Of a DNA stretch of 64,000 nucleotides, positions 34,381-41,884 are shown piece after piece. This DNA comes from Candidatus Bathyarchaeota archaeon (GTDB lineage: Archaea > Thermoproteota > Bathyarchaeia > Bathyarchaeales > SOJC01), in contig JAOZHR010000031.1 of the NCBI GenBank assembly GCA_026014805.1, positions 1 through 64,000 on the forward strand, in the 5' to 3' direction. Both the position numbers and the translations under genes were made by a program. The notes below the pieces were generated by a model. It worked only from the letters and a program-made list of their open reading frames with translations. It had not been told where the DNA came from and did not search any database. The first letter of the stretch is position 1. Each line of letters starts with the position of its first letter.

Positions 34381-35714
34381 TCTTTCACCTTCTTTACAAA
34401 TTCCTCCAAGTGTGTCTCAAAGTTTTTCGGCTTCTTCATCCCTTCTTTCTTTTGAATTATCTTTGTCACGCGTTCCACAAAGTTCCTCAGCATAACCGTT
34501 ATTTTTGGCGTAGGTCCTTGGAACATATTGGAATCCTCTTTGAGTACAGCATCTATTACTCCTCTAACAGTCTCCAAGCTGATTTTGCTAGGTAACTTTT
34601 CGTTGATCAACTGCAGAATCTCAGAATCCAGTTTCCGCACTTCCTTCCATATTTGCTCAGGGGAAACAATAGGCGCGAGTGTTTCTTCTCCAACCAAGAA
34701 CGGTGTTTTTCTGGTGAACTCTTTCAAGATTTCTGTCACAAACAGATCGGGATACTCATGCGGAATATCTTCCAGAAACACGGGGGAGAATTCAAGCTGA
34801 CCAGAGACAGCTGGCAATACGATTAGTTCTTCTTTACCCTTTCTAGCGTTCAGCTCATCAAGAACTGATCTTAATCTTCTTCTCGCTTCCTCCAGCTTTG
34901 TATTCGAGAATTCAAAATGGAGTAACAAAATCTTTCTTGAAGGATTAAAACGGTGAAACTTTAGCTTTCGCTTCTCTGAATCGAAAATGACAAATCCAAA
35001 AGGAGATGGTCTTTCTTCCTTGATGTATTTACTATCTTCTGGTCCCCATCTGTATCTTTCCATCCAATATTTTCCCCACACAACCCGCGATGGCAACAGT
35101 GAGGGCAGAATGACAGTCTTTTCTTTCCGGTACGTTTCCGCATCGTAATAATGCATGTGACCATTGAAAACGTGGTTGAATGCTGGACCACACTTTTCGA
35201 TTATTTGTGGTGGCACCGCATTATCGAATGGTGCAAGCGTTTCGTGCATTACTAGCACAGGAGCGGAATAATTGCTTGCTTCTTTCACAACGGTCTCGAA
35301 GACGGTCTTAAGTCGTTTCGTATCGTATCCACTGGTCTCATAACAAGTCTCAAGAAAATAAACGTCGAGTTCCCCTATTTTCTCCCATTCGTTTTCTCTG
35401 TAATGAAAATTTTCAACCGTCTGATCCAAGCTCATAAGAACTTCTGACTTTTCATGGTTCCCTCTAACGGCAAATATAGGTACATCAATTGTGGTCAGAA
35501 GCTTCCTTATTCTTATCATGGAAGCTTCACCTTCATAGTGACGAAGATATGTAGTAGCTGTTTTCTTGTAGTCGAACATATCTCCAGCCAGAATGATCGC
35601 ATCAGGCTTAAGCTTCGCAGCAGAGTTCAAAACTTGTGCAAAATCCGATAGCGGATCATATTTTTCCATGTAGGTCTGAAATAGGTGTGCATCACTCAAA
35701 AAACACAGCTTCAT
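34377..35714 (-). CDS. Mre11/SbcD-like metallophosphoesterase nuclease
   Basis: About 445 aa from an ATG at 35714 (GAAGGG 7 nt upstream); the frame extends to 35813 but only this start gives an N-terminal MKLCFLSDAHL. Calcineurin-like phosphoesterase motifs are all present: D8-x-H10, GD (44-45), GNHE (85-88), VMHE and NGHMHYYD. About 200 residues C-terminal to the phosphatase are probably the capping and Rad50-binding parts. The pair is predicted to cut or process DNA ends with ATP control. Confidence 0.87.
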   Translation of the reverse strand: MKLCFLSDAHLFQTYMEKYDPLSDFAQVLNSAAKLKPDAIILAGDMFDYKKTATTYLRHYEGEASMIRIRKLLTTIDVPIFAVRGNHEKSEVLMSLDQTVENFHYRENEWEKIGELDVYFLETCYETSGYDTKRLKTVFETVVKEASNYSAPVLVMHETLAPFDNAVPPQIIEKCGPAFNHVFNGHMHYYDAETYRKEKTVILPSLLPSRVVWGKYWMERYRWGPEDSKYIKEERPSPFGFVIFDSEKRKLKFHRFNPSRKILLLHFEFSNTKLEEARRRLRSVLDELNARKGKEELIVLPAVSGQLEFSPVFLEDIPHEYPDLFVTEILKEFTRKTPFLVGEETLAPIVSPEQIWKEVRKLDSEILQLINEKLPSKISLETVRGVIDAVLKEDSNMFQGPTPKITVMLRNFVERVTKIIQKKEGMKKPKNFETHLEEFVKKVKE

Positions 35715-35746
35715 GGGGTTTCCCTTCTTTATAAGATCTTGGTCTG

Positions 35747-35758
35747 ATATGTATAAGC
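35747..35758 (-). promoter_or_regulatory. TATA-like box for the Mre11/Rad50-like operon
   Basis: Minus strand CTTATACATAT lies about 33-43 nt before the ATG at 35714, in the short divergent spacer shared with the PD-(D/E)XK gene. Confidence 0.35.
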
Positions 35759-35827
35759 ATGTTGTCAAAGAATTAATATTCAAGGATGGCTTTGTCAAAT
35801 ACGTAAAATTCAAAGGGATGAAAGACT

Positions 35828-36409
35828 GTGGCCAAATCTTTCAACGAAAGAGTTGAGGATTGCATTTTAAGGATAATCAGCACATTCAGGAGAAATCCAG
35901 AACTGTTCCTAACGGAATCCGACCTCAAGTGCAGACTGTTCATGGAACTCAATAATGATCCCTTGTTTTCGCAAGAAGAAGTGACCAAGGATGGAGCGAA
36001 AAGGACAAACTACGTACACTCTGAGAGTTCATATTTCGTTTTCGGAAAACTGAACAAAAAACGTGTTGATGTAACTGTCGTTAAACCGTCTAACTACGAC
36101 TTTGAGAATGAAGAAGTTGTGTATAGAAAGGGTTATTATTTTTCCGAGCCTAGCATCGGTATTGAGCTAAAACTCAATAAAAATAAGTCTAAAAACAGAA
36201 TGCAAAAAGAGTTGAAAGAGGTTTTAGATGACTTGAGAAAATTGAAACGTAGTAGACCTGAATCTAGCTTCTACGGATTATTACTGGACAAAAGGAAAGT
36301 ATTTTCCGAGGAAGAGATCAGTGACGTTCAAAATGAGTATAACGGAATCAGAGTTTTCTATGCCTCAATGGGTTCTGCTTCAGAGAAACAAGCCACTAGA
36401 AAAAAATAG
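35828..36409 (+). CDS. PD-(D/E)XK-like nuclease domain protein
   Basis: 193 aa from a GTG. The motif pair D81 (KKRVDVTVVKP) and E113-x-K115 (SIGIELKLNKNK), with an alpha/beta pattern and a helix ahead containing Glu, fits the PD-(D/E)XK restriction-endonuclease fold; the last third has FYGLLLDK and IRVFYASMG strands. No family is recognised. It is divergent from the Mre11/Rad50-like operon with a 113-nt spacer and ends 30 nt before attR. It may be a third nuclease of the same system. Confidence 0.6.
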   Translation: MAKSFNERVEDCILRIISTFRRNPELFLTESDLKCRLFMELNNDPLFSQEEVTKDGAKRTNYVHSESSYFVFGKLNKKRVDVTVVKPSNYDFENEEVVYRKGYYFSEPSIGIELKLNKNKSKNRMQKELKEVLDDLRKLKRSRPESSFYGLLLDKRKVFSEEEISDVQNEYNGIRVFYASMGSASEKQATRKK

Positions 36410-36438
36410 GGCGCAGAGGATTTCTTTCCGTAACGCAG

Positions 36439-36467
36439 CGTGGGTTCGAATCCCACCCCCGGCGCCA
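36439..36467 (+). repeat. attR: second copy of the tRNA 3' end
   Basis: Exact 29-bp copy of 26065-26093, without the rest of a tRNA upstream. The sequence after it (AAACTCTACG and on) should be the original downstream flank of the tRNA gene before insertion. Confidence 0.85.
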
Positions 36468-36526
36468 AACTCTACGTACTACGTTTAAATCCTTGGTGGC
36501 GCGCGCTTGCGCATAAAAGGCACAGT

Positions 36527-36740
36527 ATGAGGGTGGAGGCGGGTAGGGATATTTTACTTGGGTGTCAGTGTTATTTGGTGATGATTGGGAAGATTAAGTC
36601 TAATGAATGCTCGTTGTTTTTGGGCGCTTGCACACCTGAGTCGCCGAAAGGAGCTTGTATGGTTTCAGTTGAGGGTACTTGCAATATTTGGGCGACGTAT
36701 GGTGTAGAGAAATCGAAGTGCGTTTCGTTTGGGCTCAACT
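36527..36740 (+). pseudogene. HypD C-terminal fragment
   Basis: The frame from ATG 36527 reads LLGCQCYLVMIGKIKSNECS, then LFLGACTPESPKGACMVSVE and EGTCNIWATYG. These are the closing motifs of the hydrogenase maturation protein HypD (C-x-C...G.I...EC-LF...CTPE-P-GACMVS-EG). The normal preceding about 300 residues are absent; the frame begins next to attR and runs on to 36802 over the 3' end of the convergent surface-protein gene. I infer a remnant cut by recombination; a free-standing small protein is less likely. Confidence 0.5.
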
Positions 36741-38222
36741 CTTTTCTACAGGTTTCAAGGGCGTGTGTTTTGCTTTATGTTTTCTCTTGTATAGTGTTTT
36801 GATGGATGCTGCCGCGAAGACTGCGGATACGACTATAATGGGTGAAATCCAAGACGCTGGCAATGTAATCTTCTTTATAGAAACAGATACGCCGCCCACC
36901 ACAGTGAAACCCGCATCATTCACGTCCAAGTCGTCAAGAGGATCACAGGATTTGTTATATTTTCGATCCCTATTCACGTCGACAACGATGTCAAATTCTC
37001 CACTCCTAGCTGATTCCCATATTAGTGCTGGTGGGGTTCCGGATCCCTCTAAGTTGCTGTACGCAATGTCTCCGTTGCCATCAGTTGTGACGTTCTCAGC
37101 GGTCCCGTCGACACGGTCTGGAATATCCATTCCATTGGTCCACGTTGTGTCGTTGACCACGTAGATAGGATAGGTTGTGTATGGGGCATAATTGCTGCCA
37201 TATACGTACACCGATTCGTCCTTATCGAATACGTCTTTCCTGTTTCCCTCAAAGTCCGAAGATTCTATAACTGGTAAAGGTAACACCTCGAAGCCTGCAC
37301 CGTCTACGTCGTTGTCATCGAGAGCGTCTATAGTCTCGTTGTACAATCCGTCATTATTCACGTCTACTATGACATCGTATGCCCCTGTGACTTTGACGGC
37401 GGAAGGCCATATTAGTGCGGGTGGGGGCCCAGGTGGCTCCAAGTTGCTGTAGGCAATGTCTCCGTTGCCATCAGTTGTGACGTTCTCAGCGGTCCCGTCG
37501 ATAGGGTCTGGAATATCCATTCCATTGGTCCACGTTGTGTCGTTGACCACGTAGATAGGATAGGTTGTGCTTGGGGCGTAGCCAGAGCCATACGCATACA
37601 CTGATTCACAATAACCGAAGCTGTCTTTTGCGCGCTCGCCCTCGAGATCCGAAGATTCCACTTCTGGGGTTGGTTGCGTGGGATACGCTGTTGTTGGGCC
37701 AGTTCCTATTCCTGGACCTGCTGCTGCGTAACCGCTGGGGCTTTCGCTTGCGTTAACTGGCTGCCAAGCTGGATCTCCAGGCTTGTAGCTCGTCTTCACA
37801 GGCCAGTACCATACCGCTGACTCGTACTCAATTTCTACATAGAAGTAGAGTCCAGAAAGACCCCCAGCAGGATGAATGTCGCACACCGCTCTGCCATGTG
37901 TATAATTCGGGTTCCAATATCCGCTGAATATTGGGTTCTGCCTAACGTCAGCAATTTTGTCATAAACATATGTTCCTGCTCCGTCATCTGCAGGCATGAC
38001 AGTGAAATTACCAGTGGTTGAGTTTGCCCAATAGATTGTTAAGCTGGCATTGTCTATCGGTGTGCCAGAGACTTCTGTGACGTACCAGCTCACCTCAACC
38101 GGGCTAGGCGAGAGCGTCGCAGGGGGAGATGTCGCATTGACCAAAGTGGCTGTCAATATTATCCAAAACAATATAGATAAAGAGAGAGGCATAGACCACT
38201 TTAGCAATGTCTGATTAACCAT
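36735..38222 (-). CDS. Cell-surface protein with duplicated repeat and C-terminal anchor
   Basis: 495 aa. Signal peptide at residues 8-31, an Ig-like N-terminal domain (VEVSWYVTEVSGTPIDNASL), then two tandem repeats of about 110 aa (each with ESSD, YPIYVVNDTTWTNGMDIPD, GTAENVTTDGNGDIAYSNLE and a D-x-N-x-D calcium-like loop ending DDxDVxxAGF). A C-terminal hydrophobic segment (ISPIIVVSAVFAAASIKTLY) with a basic tail anchors it. Many N-glycosylation sequons. The repeats are nearly identical at DNA level. Probably an S-layer-associated or adhesion protein. Confidence 0.75.
   Translation of the reverse strand: MVNQTLLKWSMPLSLSILFWIILTATLVNATSPPATLSPSPVEVSWYVTEVSGTPIDNASLTIYWANSTTGNFTVMPADDGAGTYVYDKIADVRQNPIFSGYWNPNYTHGRAVCDIHPAGGLSGLYFYVEIEYESAVWYWPVKTSYKPGDPAWQPVNASESPSGYAAAGPGIGTGPTTAYPTQPTPEVESSDLEGERAKDSFGYCESVYAYGSGYAPSTTYPIYVVNDTTWTNGMDIPDPIDGTAENVTTDGNGDIAYSNLEPPGPPPALIWPSAVKVTGAYDVIVDVNNDGLYNETIDALDDNDVDGAGFEVLPLPVIESSDFEGNRKDVFDKDESVYVYGSNYAPYTTYPIYVVNDTTWTNGMDIPDRVDGTAENVTTDGNGDIAYSNLEGSGTPPALIWESARSGEFDIVVDVNRDRKYNKSCDPLDDLDVNDAGFTVVGGVSVSIKKITLPASWISPIIVVSAVFAAASIKTLYKRKHKAKHTPLKPVEKS
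37045..37168 (-). repeat. Intragenic direct repeat, unit B
   Basis: Nearly identical at DNA level to 37435-37571 in the same gene, including synonymous positions, with a block of over 100 nt differing at only a few sites. This suggests recent duplication or gene conversion. Confidence 0.75.
37435..37571 (-). repeat. Intragenic direct repeat, unit A
   Basis: Partner of 37045-37168. Both encode YPIYVVNDTTWTNGMDIPD and the GTAENVTTDGNGDIAYSNLE turn. Confidence 0.75.
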
Positions 38223-38518
38223 TTCTCCTCCTCTCTCCTAAATACTACTATGTTTTGTTGCACTTAAGATTTATGAATGTTTCTTCTATGCGACGTTTCA
38301 CAGAAAGCGAAAAATAGGTCGCTGAACGCGATTTTCAACAGCAACGCCGAGCGAACAGAGTAATTTTAGGTGAAATCGTAAAGATGCATTCACGGGAAAT
38401 CATGAATAATTTAAAGTGTTAAGCAATCAGCAAATGACGGCTGAGGTTGTGGCTATTATGGTTGAAATTCATATGTGAGTATGGCTGATTTTGCGCACGC
38501 ATGGAAGTATAAGTAGCC

Positions 38519-38599
38519 TCAACGTTTCTCTTTGCGCTTTTTCCTTTTCTCTTTTCTTTCCTTCTTGGTCATTGGCTTTTTCTTAGAGCTTTTTCCCAT
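38519..38599 (-). CDS. Possible very small basic peptide
   Basis: Minus-strand ATG at 38599 opens 26 codons (MGKSSKKKPMTKKERKEKRK and six more basic residues) to a TGA. AGGTGGG lies just before the ATG but closer than usual. The extreme Lys/Arg/Glu content is like small nucleic-acid-binding peptides of archaea. Low confidence without conservation data. Confidence 0.3.
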   Translation of the reverse strand: MGKSSKKKPMTKKERKEKRKKRKEKR

Positions 38600-38810
38600 A
38601 CCCACCTAATTCACGCCATATTGAGGTTATGGCAGAGCAACATTAAACTTACGGCCAATACGCGCGTTTTTCCATAGCCTGCGCCTACTTACGCCGTCAA
38701 TTTCTACGACAATCATTTAGGATACCACTCTCAACGACTGAAAAATCATGCAACAACATATGGAGTTTGCACACCCACATCTGCTTAGGTCTTACGACTT
38801 ACATGAAAAA

Positions 38811-38868
38811 TGGGGAGTTGCGGGGGATATCTCCACTGTGGGTAGGGTTCAAATCTCACCCCCCACAC
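38811..38868 (+). repeat. Dispersed tRNA-minihelix-like repeat, copy R4
   Basis: The most complete copy: TGGGGAGTTGCGGGGGATAT then CTCC, TGTGGG, a T-loop-like TTCAAAT and CACCCCCCACA. TGTGGG (38837-38842) can pair with CCCACA (38862-38867) around the T-arm-like part. The palindrome core is 38823-38834. Confidence 0.5.
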
Positions 38869-39050
38869 AATTATTTTTATCCTAACTCTACATTTCAGTT
38901 TATAGAAGATGCATACATTGCCAAAGCTTCTTCAGAATCAAAGCCTTTCTTGACGGTGATTTTTTCTTTCTTTCGTGTGTGCGCAAAAGAAGAAAAGATA
39001 AAAAAAAGAAAAAGGATTGTGAACGAAGAATAGGAAGTCAGCTTGTGAGT

Positions 39051-39209
39051 TTAATATCTATTTCTTCTTGGGGGTCTTCTCTTTGCATAGCATTCTCGGC
39101 AGTATACGGGTCTGCTTCCGTCAGGTTTGAACGGAACTTCACATTCTTGTTTACATTCCGCGCAAACTGCCTTATGCATTTCTCTTGGTTCTCTACTTCC
39201 ATACGACAT
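39051..39209 (-). CDS. CxxC/CxxC zinc-ribbon protein
   Basis: 52 aa, minus-strand ATG at 39209 to TAA. Reads MSYGSREPREMHKAVCAECK, then CEVPFKPDGSRPVYCREC and a basic RRPPRRNRY end. The C-x2-C...CEVPFxPxxxRPVYCxxC pattern is a well-known small zinc-binding domain found in archaea and bacteria, often linked to nucleic acids. The other reading frames over this stretch are not protein-like. Upstream sequence leads back to the degenerate att copy. Confidence 0.8.
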   Translation of the reverse strand: MSYGSREPREMHKAVCAECKQECEVPFKPDGSRPVYCRECYAKRRPPRRNRY

Positions 39210-39598
39210 CTAGACTGCACCTCCGATTCGCTGAAAGAACTAGTTTCGTCAGAACACTAATTCTGGAATGCTTACCTTAGAGTTGCTTATAAACTGCGCG
39301 GCGCCTTGACACTGCACTTTCATTCGAGCAAGTCAGCCCTCAGTTCGCAAAATGTGTGTGTGGGGGGTTCAAATCCCACCCCCGGCGCTAAACTGCGCAA
39401 ATTGCGTCTAAATCCTCGGCTACGTACGCACGTTGGATAAAGAAACACGGTGGGCCATCTCTTCTGGTGTTGTATTGGATAATATCATGTATTCTAGGCG
39501 GGATTTGATTCAACGTAGCTCCTGCCATAACAAAATTGCTTGGGACTTAGAACCTCCCTTCACCACAGTTTTTGCGTCTAACCAAAAGGGTTTTGTGG
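39210..39598. other. Intergenic region with decayed att copy
   Basis: No gene seen. It carries the third tRNA-3'-end-like sequence at 39363-39390 and A/T-rich DNA before it that may be the zinc-ribbon gene promoter. Confidence 0.45.
39363..39390 (+). repeat. Third, degenerate copy of the tRNA 3' end
   Basis: Matches attL/attR at 25 of 28 positions (TTCAAAT in place of TTCGAAT, final CTA in place of CCA, one change at the left). The next 30 nt also resemble those after attR: AACT, 12 variable bases, then TTTAAATCCTTGG against TCTAAATCCTCGG. So the flank was copied as well, not only the att core. Confidence 0.65.
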
Positions 39599-40390
39599 CT
39601 AGAGCATTTCCCTGCGCCTCGCGAAAAATATGCTCAAAAAGAAACATGCTACGAGGTAAGCTGCCATTGCGGCGGCGGATAGACCTATATCGTACTCGAG
39701 AGCTCCTGCCGGCATGCCAATCCCCATGCCTGCCGTCATCATAGCCTTGAATCCTGGGTATACCATAATGATGGCGTCGCCAGCACGTGATAAAAGGAAC
39801 CAGCTTGGCTGATCAGCCATCATGAGAACTCCATCGATAGTGCCGGATATTAGCATAATGAAGGCAAGCGTCATGACCGTGGCGCCCATGGCTCCCTTAG
39901 ATATTGAGCTGAAGAAGAAAGTTAGGGAGAGGATGCTACCCGCAAAAAGAAGGCATAATGCAAATGATGTCCCTACTTCAATTGGAATCTGACCATAGAT
40001 CCTCAAGAGGGAGACGCACACGATCCCATATCCAAGAAGGACGATTAGCGCTACTGACACGTAGCATGCAAGATATTTTCCGATGACCATGGTTGTTCGC
40101 TTGACTGGGGTTGGAAAGAGTATGTAACCCGTTTTATTCTCAAACTCTCCAGCTATGGCATCGCCAGCAAAGAAAACCGCCCCTATGGATGCAAAGGTAG
40201 CGCTGATCGAGAGCATGCCGGCCATTGCCGTTATGTCATCTGGATAATCAACACCGAAACCGGGCAGACCTACGAGGATCGATAACTCGACAGCAATGAC
40301 AATCCCCATGACAGCATACAGCCGCTTCCTGCGCAGGTGCTTCAGAAACTCATACTTCGTGATTATCTTCAGTTTCTCGAACTCGCTCAA
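39599..40390 (-). CDS. ABC-2 type exporter permease
   Basis: 263 aa with six membrane helices. FFAGDAIAGEFENKTGYILF and TPVKRTTMVIGKYLACYVS are the ABC-2 hallmark between helices 2 and 3. Overlaps the ATPase gene by 4 nt, so translation is coupled. GC content appears higher than in the neighbouring intergenic DNA. Confidence 0.88.
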   Translation of the reverse strand: MSEFEKLKIITKYEFLKHLRRKRLYAVMGIVIAVELSILVGLPGFGVDYPDDITAMAGMLSISATFASIGAVFFAGDAIAGEFENKTGYILFPTPVKRTTMVIGKYLACYVSVALIVLLGYGIVCVSLLRIYGQIPIEVGTSFALCLLFAGSILSLTFFFSSISKGAMGATVMTLAFIMLISGTIDGVLMMADQPSWFLLSRAGDAIIMVYPGFKAMMTAGMGIGMPAGALEYDIGLSAAAMAAYLVACFFLSIFFARRREML

Positions 40391-41109
40391 ATGGCCGCCT
40401 CCGTCAACTTGAGGTACGCACGTTCCAGTGACCGATACTTCCTCTTTAAACGGGCGACACTGTCATACACGCGTAGTCGCCCATGATCGATTATCGCTAC
40501 CTTATCGCATACTTGGGCGACCTCAGTGAGCAAATGCGAGGCGTAGAAGACCGTTTTCTCCTTTCTCGCCTCTTTAAGGATTTTCCGCACCTCCATCATG
40601 CCCCTAGGATCGAGACCCAACGCCGGCTCGTCGAGGATCAAGATCGGTGGATCATGGAGTAAGGCCTGTGCGACCGCAAGGCGTTGCTTCATCCCGCGCG
40701 AAAACTTCTCTATCTTGACCTTAGCCCATCCCTCGAGCCTGACGAGTTTAATTACCTCCTTTATCCTGCTCTTTAGCCCGCGCCCACGCATCCCACGAAG
40801 CCTGCCGAGGTAGCTGAGCGTCTCTTCAGGGGTGAGGTAGGGATAAAATTCGGGAGTCTCTACTATGGCGCCAACTTTCGAAAGCGCTAGCTCGCGCTCC
40901 TCAACGATGTTAATGCCCTCGATGTGAGCTGTACCCGAGGATGGGCGAAGGAGTGCGCATAAGATCTTGATGGCTGTGGTCTTGCCAGCACCATTAGGGC
41001 CAAGGAGCGCAACGTCCTCGTTCTCTTCTATCTTCAGCGAGAGGTTATCGAGGGCTAAGAAACCGCCGTAATATTTGGTGAGGTTCTCAATAACGATGGC
41101 TTCGCGCAT
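40387..41109 (-). CDS. ABC-2 type exporter ATP-binding protein
   Basis: 240 aa. Walker A LLGPNGAGKTTAIKILCALL, signature FSRGMKQRLAVAQALLHDP, Walker B ILILDEPALGLDPRGM and switch ASHLLTEVAQ. No extra N-terminal sequence. It pairs with the permease after it. Second exporter of this class in the window, not closely similar to the one at 9.4-11.3 kb. Confidence 0.92.
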   Translation of the reverse strand: MREAIVIENLTKYYGGFLALDNLSLKIEENEDVALLGPNGAGKTTAIKILCALLRPSSGTAHIEGINIVEERELALSKVGAIVETPEFYPYLTPEETLSYLGRLRGMRGRGLKSRIKEVIKLVRLEGWAKVKIEKFSRGMKQRLAVAQALLHDPPILILDEPALGLDPRGMMEVRKILKEARKEKTVFYASHLLTEVAQVCDKVAIIDHGRLRVYDSVARLKRKYRSLERAYLKLTEAAI

Positions 41110-41390
41110 GTTTGGTGATTAGTCGACGAGGATTTAAAATTATCGCGCGCACAATCTCTAATTGGGTTTCTGGATCCATGCAAAAACCAAGGATTTAAAC
41201 CGCGTTTGAACCTAACCCCCGCCAAAATTTTTTAGTGTGGCCTTAATTCTCTCTTTCAACTTACGCGCCTTTTCTTCAAGTCTTGAGATGTGTACTGAAT
41301 GGTGAATTCTAAAATCTTATAAGACGAAATTCACTGTTTTAGAAGGTTTTAAATTTGGAAACCAATTTGTAGTTTAGGAGAAGTGATTGT

Positions 41391-41681
41391 ATGACTGAAG
41401 CTGCAGAGGAAAAGTCAGTTGATCAACAATCTGAAAAGCTACCTATCTCGGAATTTTACAAAGTAGTTGATTACATGACAATCTTTAAAAGCGGTAAATG
41501 GTGGGAAGCTATTGTGGCCATTGAATCTTTTGGTAGACGTTCCATCGCTATGTACATGTGGGAGTTTAGAGATGGGAAGTGGAAGAGAAAGCACAAGTTT
41601 AGCATTAGAAGCGTGGATGAGTGGAAAAAAGTAAAAGATTCCGTTGAGAAACTTTTGCCAAAAATCACAAAAGAGAAATAG
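41391..41681 (+). CDS. Conserved-looking small protein, unknown function
   Basis: 96 aa. A short acidic start, then a compact alpha/beta region rich in Trp and aromatic residues (FKSGKWWEAIVAIESFGRRS, YMWEFRDGKWKRKHKFSIRS) and a C-terminal helix. The composition suggests a folded domain, possibly nucleic-acid binding. Not recognised. A TTTTAAATT box lies about 40 nt upstream. Confidence 0.55.
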   Translation: MTEAAEEKSVDQQSEKLPISEFYKVVDYMTIFKSGKWWEAIVAIESFGRRSIAMYMWEFRDGKWKRKHKFSIRSVDEWKKVKDSVEKLLPKITKEK

Positions 41682-41884
41682 CGTTACTTTGTTTTCTTTT
41701 GCTTGCCTTTATAAGCAAATTAGTTGTAACCTAACATTTTACGATATATTTACATGTTATAATGAAAACCTTTAGTTTATGCTTTTCTGTCAAATACAGC
41801 AAGTATCTTGACCCTTTTTATCAAAGTTTGCCTATTTAAAGGTTATTTTGAGTTTCAACCTTAACTGGGATGCGGTGTAAGTGA

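Larger units (their letters stand above)
26065..36467. mobile_element. Integrated element of about 10.4 kb in the tRNA-Ser 3' end
   Basis: The 29-bp sequence CGTGGGTTCGAATCCCACCC continuing to GGCGCCA occurs exactly at 26065-26093 (tRNA 3' end) and at 36439-36467. Beside the left copy is a tyrosine integrase remnant; inside are replication-initiator and regulator remnants and many accessory genes absent from the housekeeping surroundings. This is the classical tRNA-targeted archaeal integrative plasmid or provirus layout. No structural virus or conjugation genes are seen. Confidence 0.85.
38223..39050. other. Gene-poor region upstream of surface protein
   Basis: No long coding frame. It holds a possible 26-codon basic peptide gene, repeat copy R4, and A/T-rich DNA. 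Short runs of GCGC and TACG palindromes occur but no defined motif. Confidence 0.4.

Noticed and set aside
31924-35714. Housekeeping mre11-rad50 operon
   Set aside because: No herA or nurA nearby, no CxxC hook, and the genes lie between the att repeats of a mobile element.
38811-38868. Complete tRNA gene
   Set aside because: Only a T-arm-like part and closing stem are present; no anticodon arm or full acceptor pairing.
41212-41316. Minus-strand frame of about 30 codons with a helical, basic look
   Set aside because: It has no ATG, GTG or TTG near its start and no ribosome site; too short to support.
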